From Candidatus Aerophobota bacterium (lineage in GTDB: Bacteria; Chlamydiota; Chlamydiia; Chlamydiales; GCA-2402025): DNA of 6,073 nucleotides. Location: the NCBI GenBank assembly GCA_002402025.1, contig NVUU01000047.1, positions 7,229 through 13,301 on the forward strand, written 5' to 3'. Shown here one piece after another: positions 5,170 through 6,073 of this stretch (position 1 is its first letter; each line of letters starts with the position of its first letter). A model generated the notes under the pieces. It saw nothing but the letters and a program-made list of their open reading frames with translations, ran no database searches and was not told where the DNA came from. The translations under genes were made by a program, and so were the position numbers.

Positions 5170-6024
5170 ATGAAGCCGTGGGTAAAAATAATTATTGGAC
5201 TCGTCGCAGGTGTTGCAGTTGGTCTATTCTTAAGTAACATAGAAGTATTTGCCCCATTATTTGGTTCGAAAAGTCACTTTTTGCAAATCAAGGGTGAATG
5301 CAATTATTATTTAGGTTTGCTCGGTAAGGCGTTTATTGACCTTCTTAAGATGCTTGTTGGAATCATTATATTTTCCTCTATGGTAGCTGGCGTCTGTCAT
5401 ATACATGATCCAAAAAAACTTAGTCGCATTGGCTTTAAGACAATAGGTTACTATGTAGTAACAACACTCATCGCCATTGCTTTCGGTATTATGTTAGCCT
5501 ATCTATTTAAACCGGGTGCAGGACTTGACCTTACATGCTCTCAAACTAGTCTTGCAAAATCTAAAGATCTAAGCGTTGTAGAGTTCTTATTCTCTATCGT
5601 GCCATCGAACCCTATCGCAGCTTTTGCAGAAGGTAATGTTCTGCAGATCATTCTATTTGGTATGCTATTTGCGGTTGCAATTATCTTAACAGGTGAAAAG
5701 GCAAAACCGGTATTACAAGTAATAGAGTCTATCAGCGAAGTTATGTTCTCACTCACTCACGTGATCATGAAACTTGCGCCATATGGGGTCTTTGCCCTAA
5801 TGGCTGCAGCTGTATCATCAATAGGCTTAAAAGTGATCATGCCTCTTGTTTGGATCCTGCTTTGCAACTACTTAGCATGTTTGCTTCAGATCTTTATCGT
5901 CTTTGGACTTTCACTTAAATATCTAGCAAAACTTGAGGTCGTTCCTTTCTTTAAGGGGATGAAGGACGCCATTATTGTGGCCTTCACAACAAGCAGCAGC
6001 AGGCGCTCGTTGACGAAGCTCTGA
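5170..6024 (+). CDS. Dicarboxylate/amino-acid:cation symporter, GltP/GltT type (DAACS family), truncated or cut by a junction
   Basis: Inner-membrane importer of glutamate/aspartate or C4-dicarboxylates driven by H+ or Na+; substrate not decidable here. The frame has 284 residues against roughly 400-430 for the family. Hydrophobic segments near 5-22, 47-74, 91-113, 157-174, 190-215 and 222-248 match the first six membrane helices. Family motifs are IVPSNPIAAFAEGNVLQII (143-161), KLAPYGVFALMA (201-212) and AFTTSSS (271-277), the start of the serine-rich hairpin HP1 (normally continuing as AATLP). After residue 277, at base 6001, similarity stops: seven unrelated residues and a TGA follow. The second hairpin and the NMDGTA helix, needed for transport, are absent from the window. 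The start at 5170 has a strong Shine-Dalgarno. It is the third gene after gmhA and lpxK. It may be a broken gene or an artefact of the sequence end. Confidence 0.85.
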   Translation: MKPWVKIIIGLVAGVAVGLFLSNIEVFAPLFGSKSHFLQIKGECNYYLGLLGKAFIDLLKMLVGIIIFSSMVAGVCHIHDPKKLSRIGFKTIGYYVVTTLIAIAFGIMLAYLFKPGAGLDLTCSQTSLAKSKDLSVVEFLFSIVPSNPIAAFAEGNVLQIILFGMLFAVAIILTGEKAKPVLQVIESISEVMFSLTHVIMKLAPYGVFALMAAAVSSIGLKVIMPLVWILLCNYLACLLQIFIVFGLSLKYLAKLEVVPFFKGMKDAIIVAFTTSSSRRSLTKL

Positions 6025-6073
6025 CGATCAATAACTAATTCTCTCTGCTATAACCTGGCAGTGTAATCCACGC
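6001..6073. other. Unexplained tail after the break in the symporter gene
   Basis: These 73 bases do not continue the symporter in any of the three plus frames: one reads RRSLTKL then stop, one gives GAR then stop, and one gives ALVDEALTINN then stop. None resembles the expected AATLP region. The minus strand shows no recognisable protein or terminal repeat either. The break follows three AGC codons. Foreign or misjoined sequence is possible; origin unknown. Confidence 0.45.

Noticed and set aside
6001..6073. A simple sequencing frameshift as the cause of the short symporter
   Set aside because: Neither alternative frame restores the expected AATLP-type continuation, and both hit stops.

Overview
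The window is an ordinary chromosomal stretch of a Gram-negative bacterium, most likely a chlamydia-like organism (phylum Chlamydiota, probably outside Chlamydiaceae). By eye it is moderately AT-rich. A TrmH/SpoU methylase next to a COG1092-type methyltransferase, with an LpxK kinase and a GltP/GltT-type carboxylate symporter nearby, recalls the lpxK-gltT-spoU neighbourhood that I remember from Chlamydia trachomatis. That comparison is from memory and no search was run. The window starts inside one gene and ends inside another.

Layout. (1) Positions 1-1985, plus strand: three tightly packed RNA-modification genes, namely the C-terminal part of a class I SAM-dependent methyltransferase, a complete TrmH/SpoU-family 2'-O-ribose methyltransferase and a complete RluA-family pseudouridine synthase. 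The joints are overlaps of 8 and 4 bases, so the genes are probably translationally coupled. (2) Positions 1986-2151: a gap holding two weak terminator-like hairpins that face the minus-strand gene and a short CGCAGA-type repeat. (3) Positions 2152-3147, minus strand: a lone asd gene (aspartate-semialdehyde dehydrogenase). (4) Positions 3148-3410: a divergent AT-rich control region with inverted repeats. (5) Positions 3411-6024, plus strand: gmhA, lpxK and a GltP-type symporter, spaced as one operon.

How the genes work together. The first cluster modifies RNA (rRNA or tRNA; targets not visible). Asd feeds the diaminopimelate/lysine and threonine/methionine branches. GmhA starts ADP-heptose synthesis for the LPS inner core, and LpxK phosphorylates the lipid A disaccharide at the 4' position, so the third cluster has an LPS theme with an amino-acid/dicarboxylate importer attached.

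No phage, IS, CRISPR, tRNA or rRNA was seen, and nothing supports a wholly new multi-gene system. The points most worth checking are a perfect 9-bp hairpin across the alternative start codons of lpxK, an inverted repeat that includes the asd start codon, and an abrupt loss of transporter homology at position 6001.
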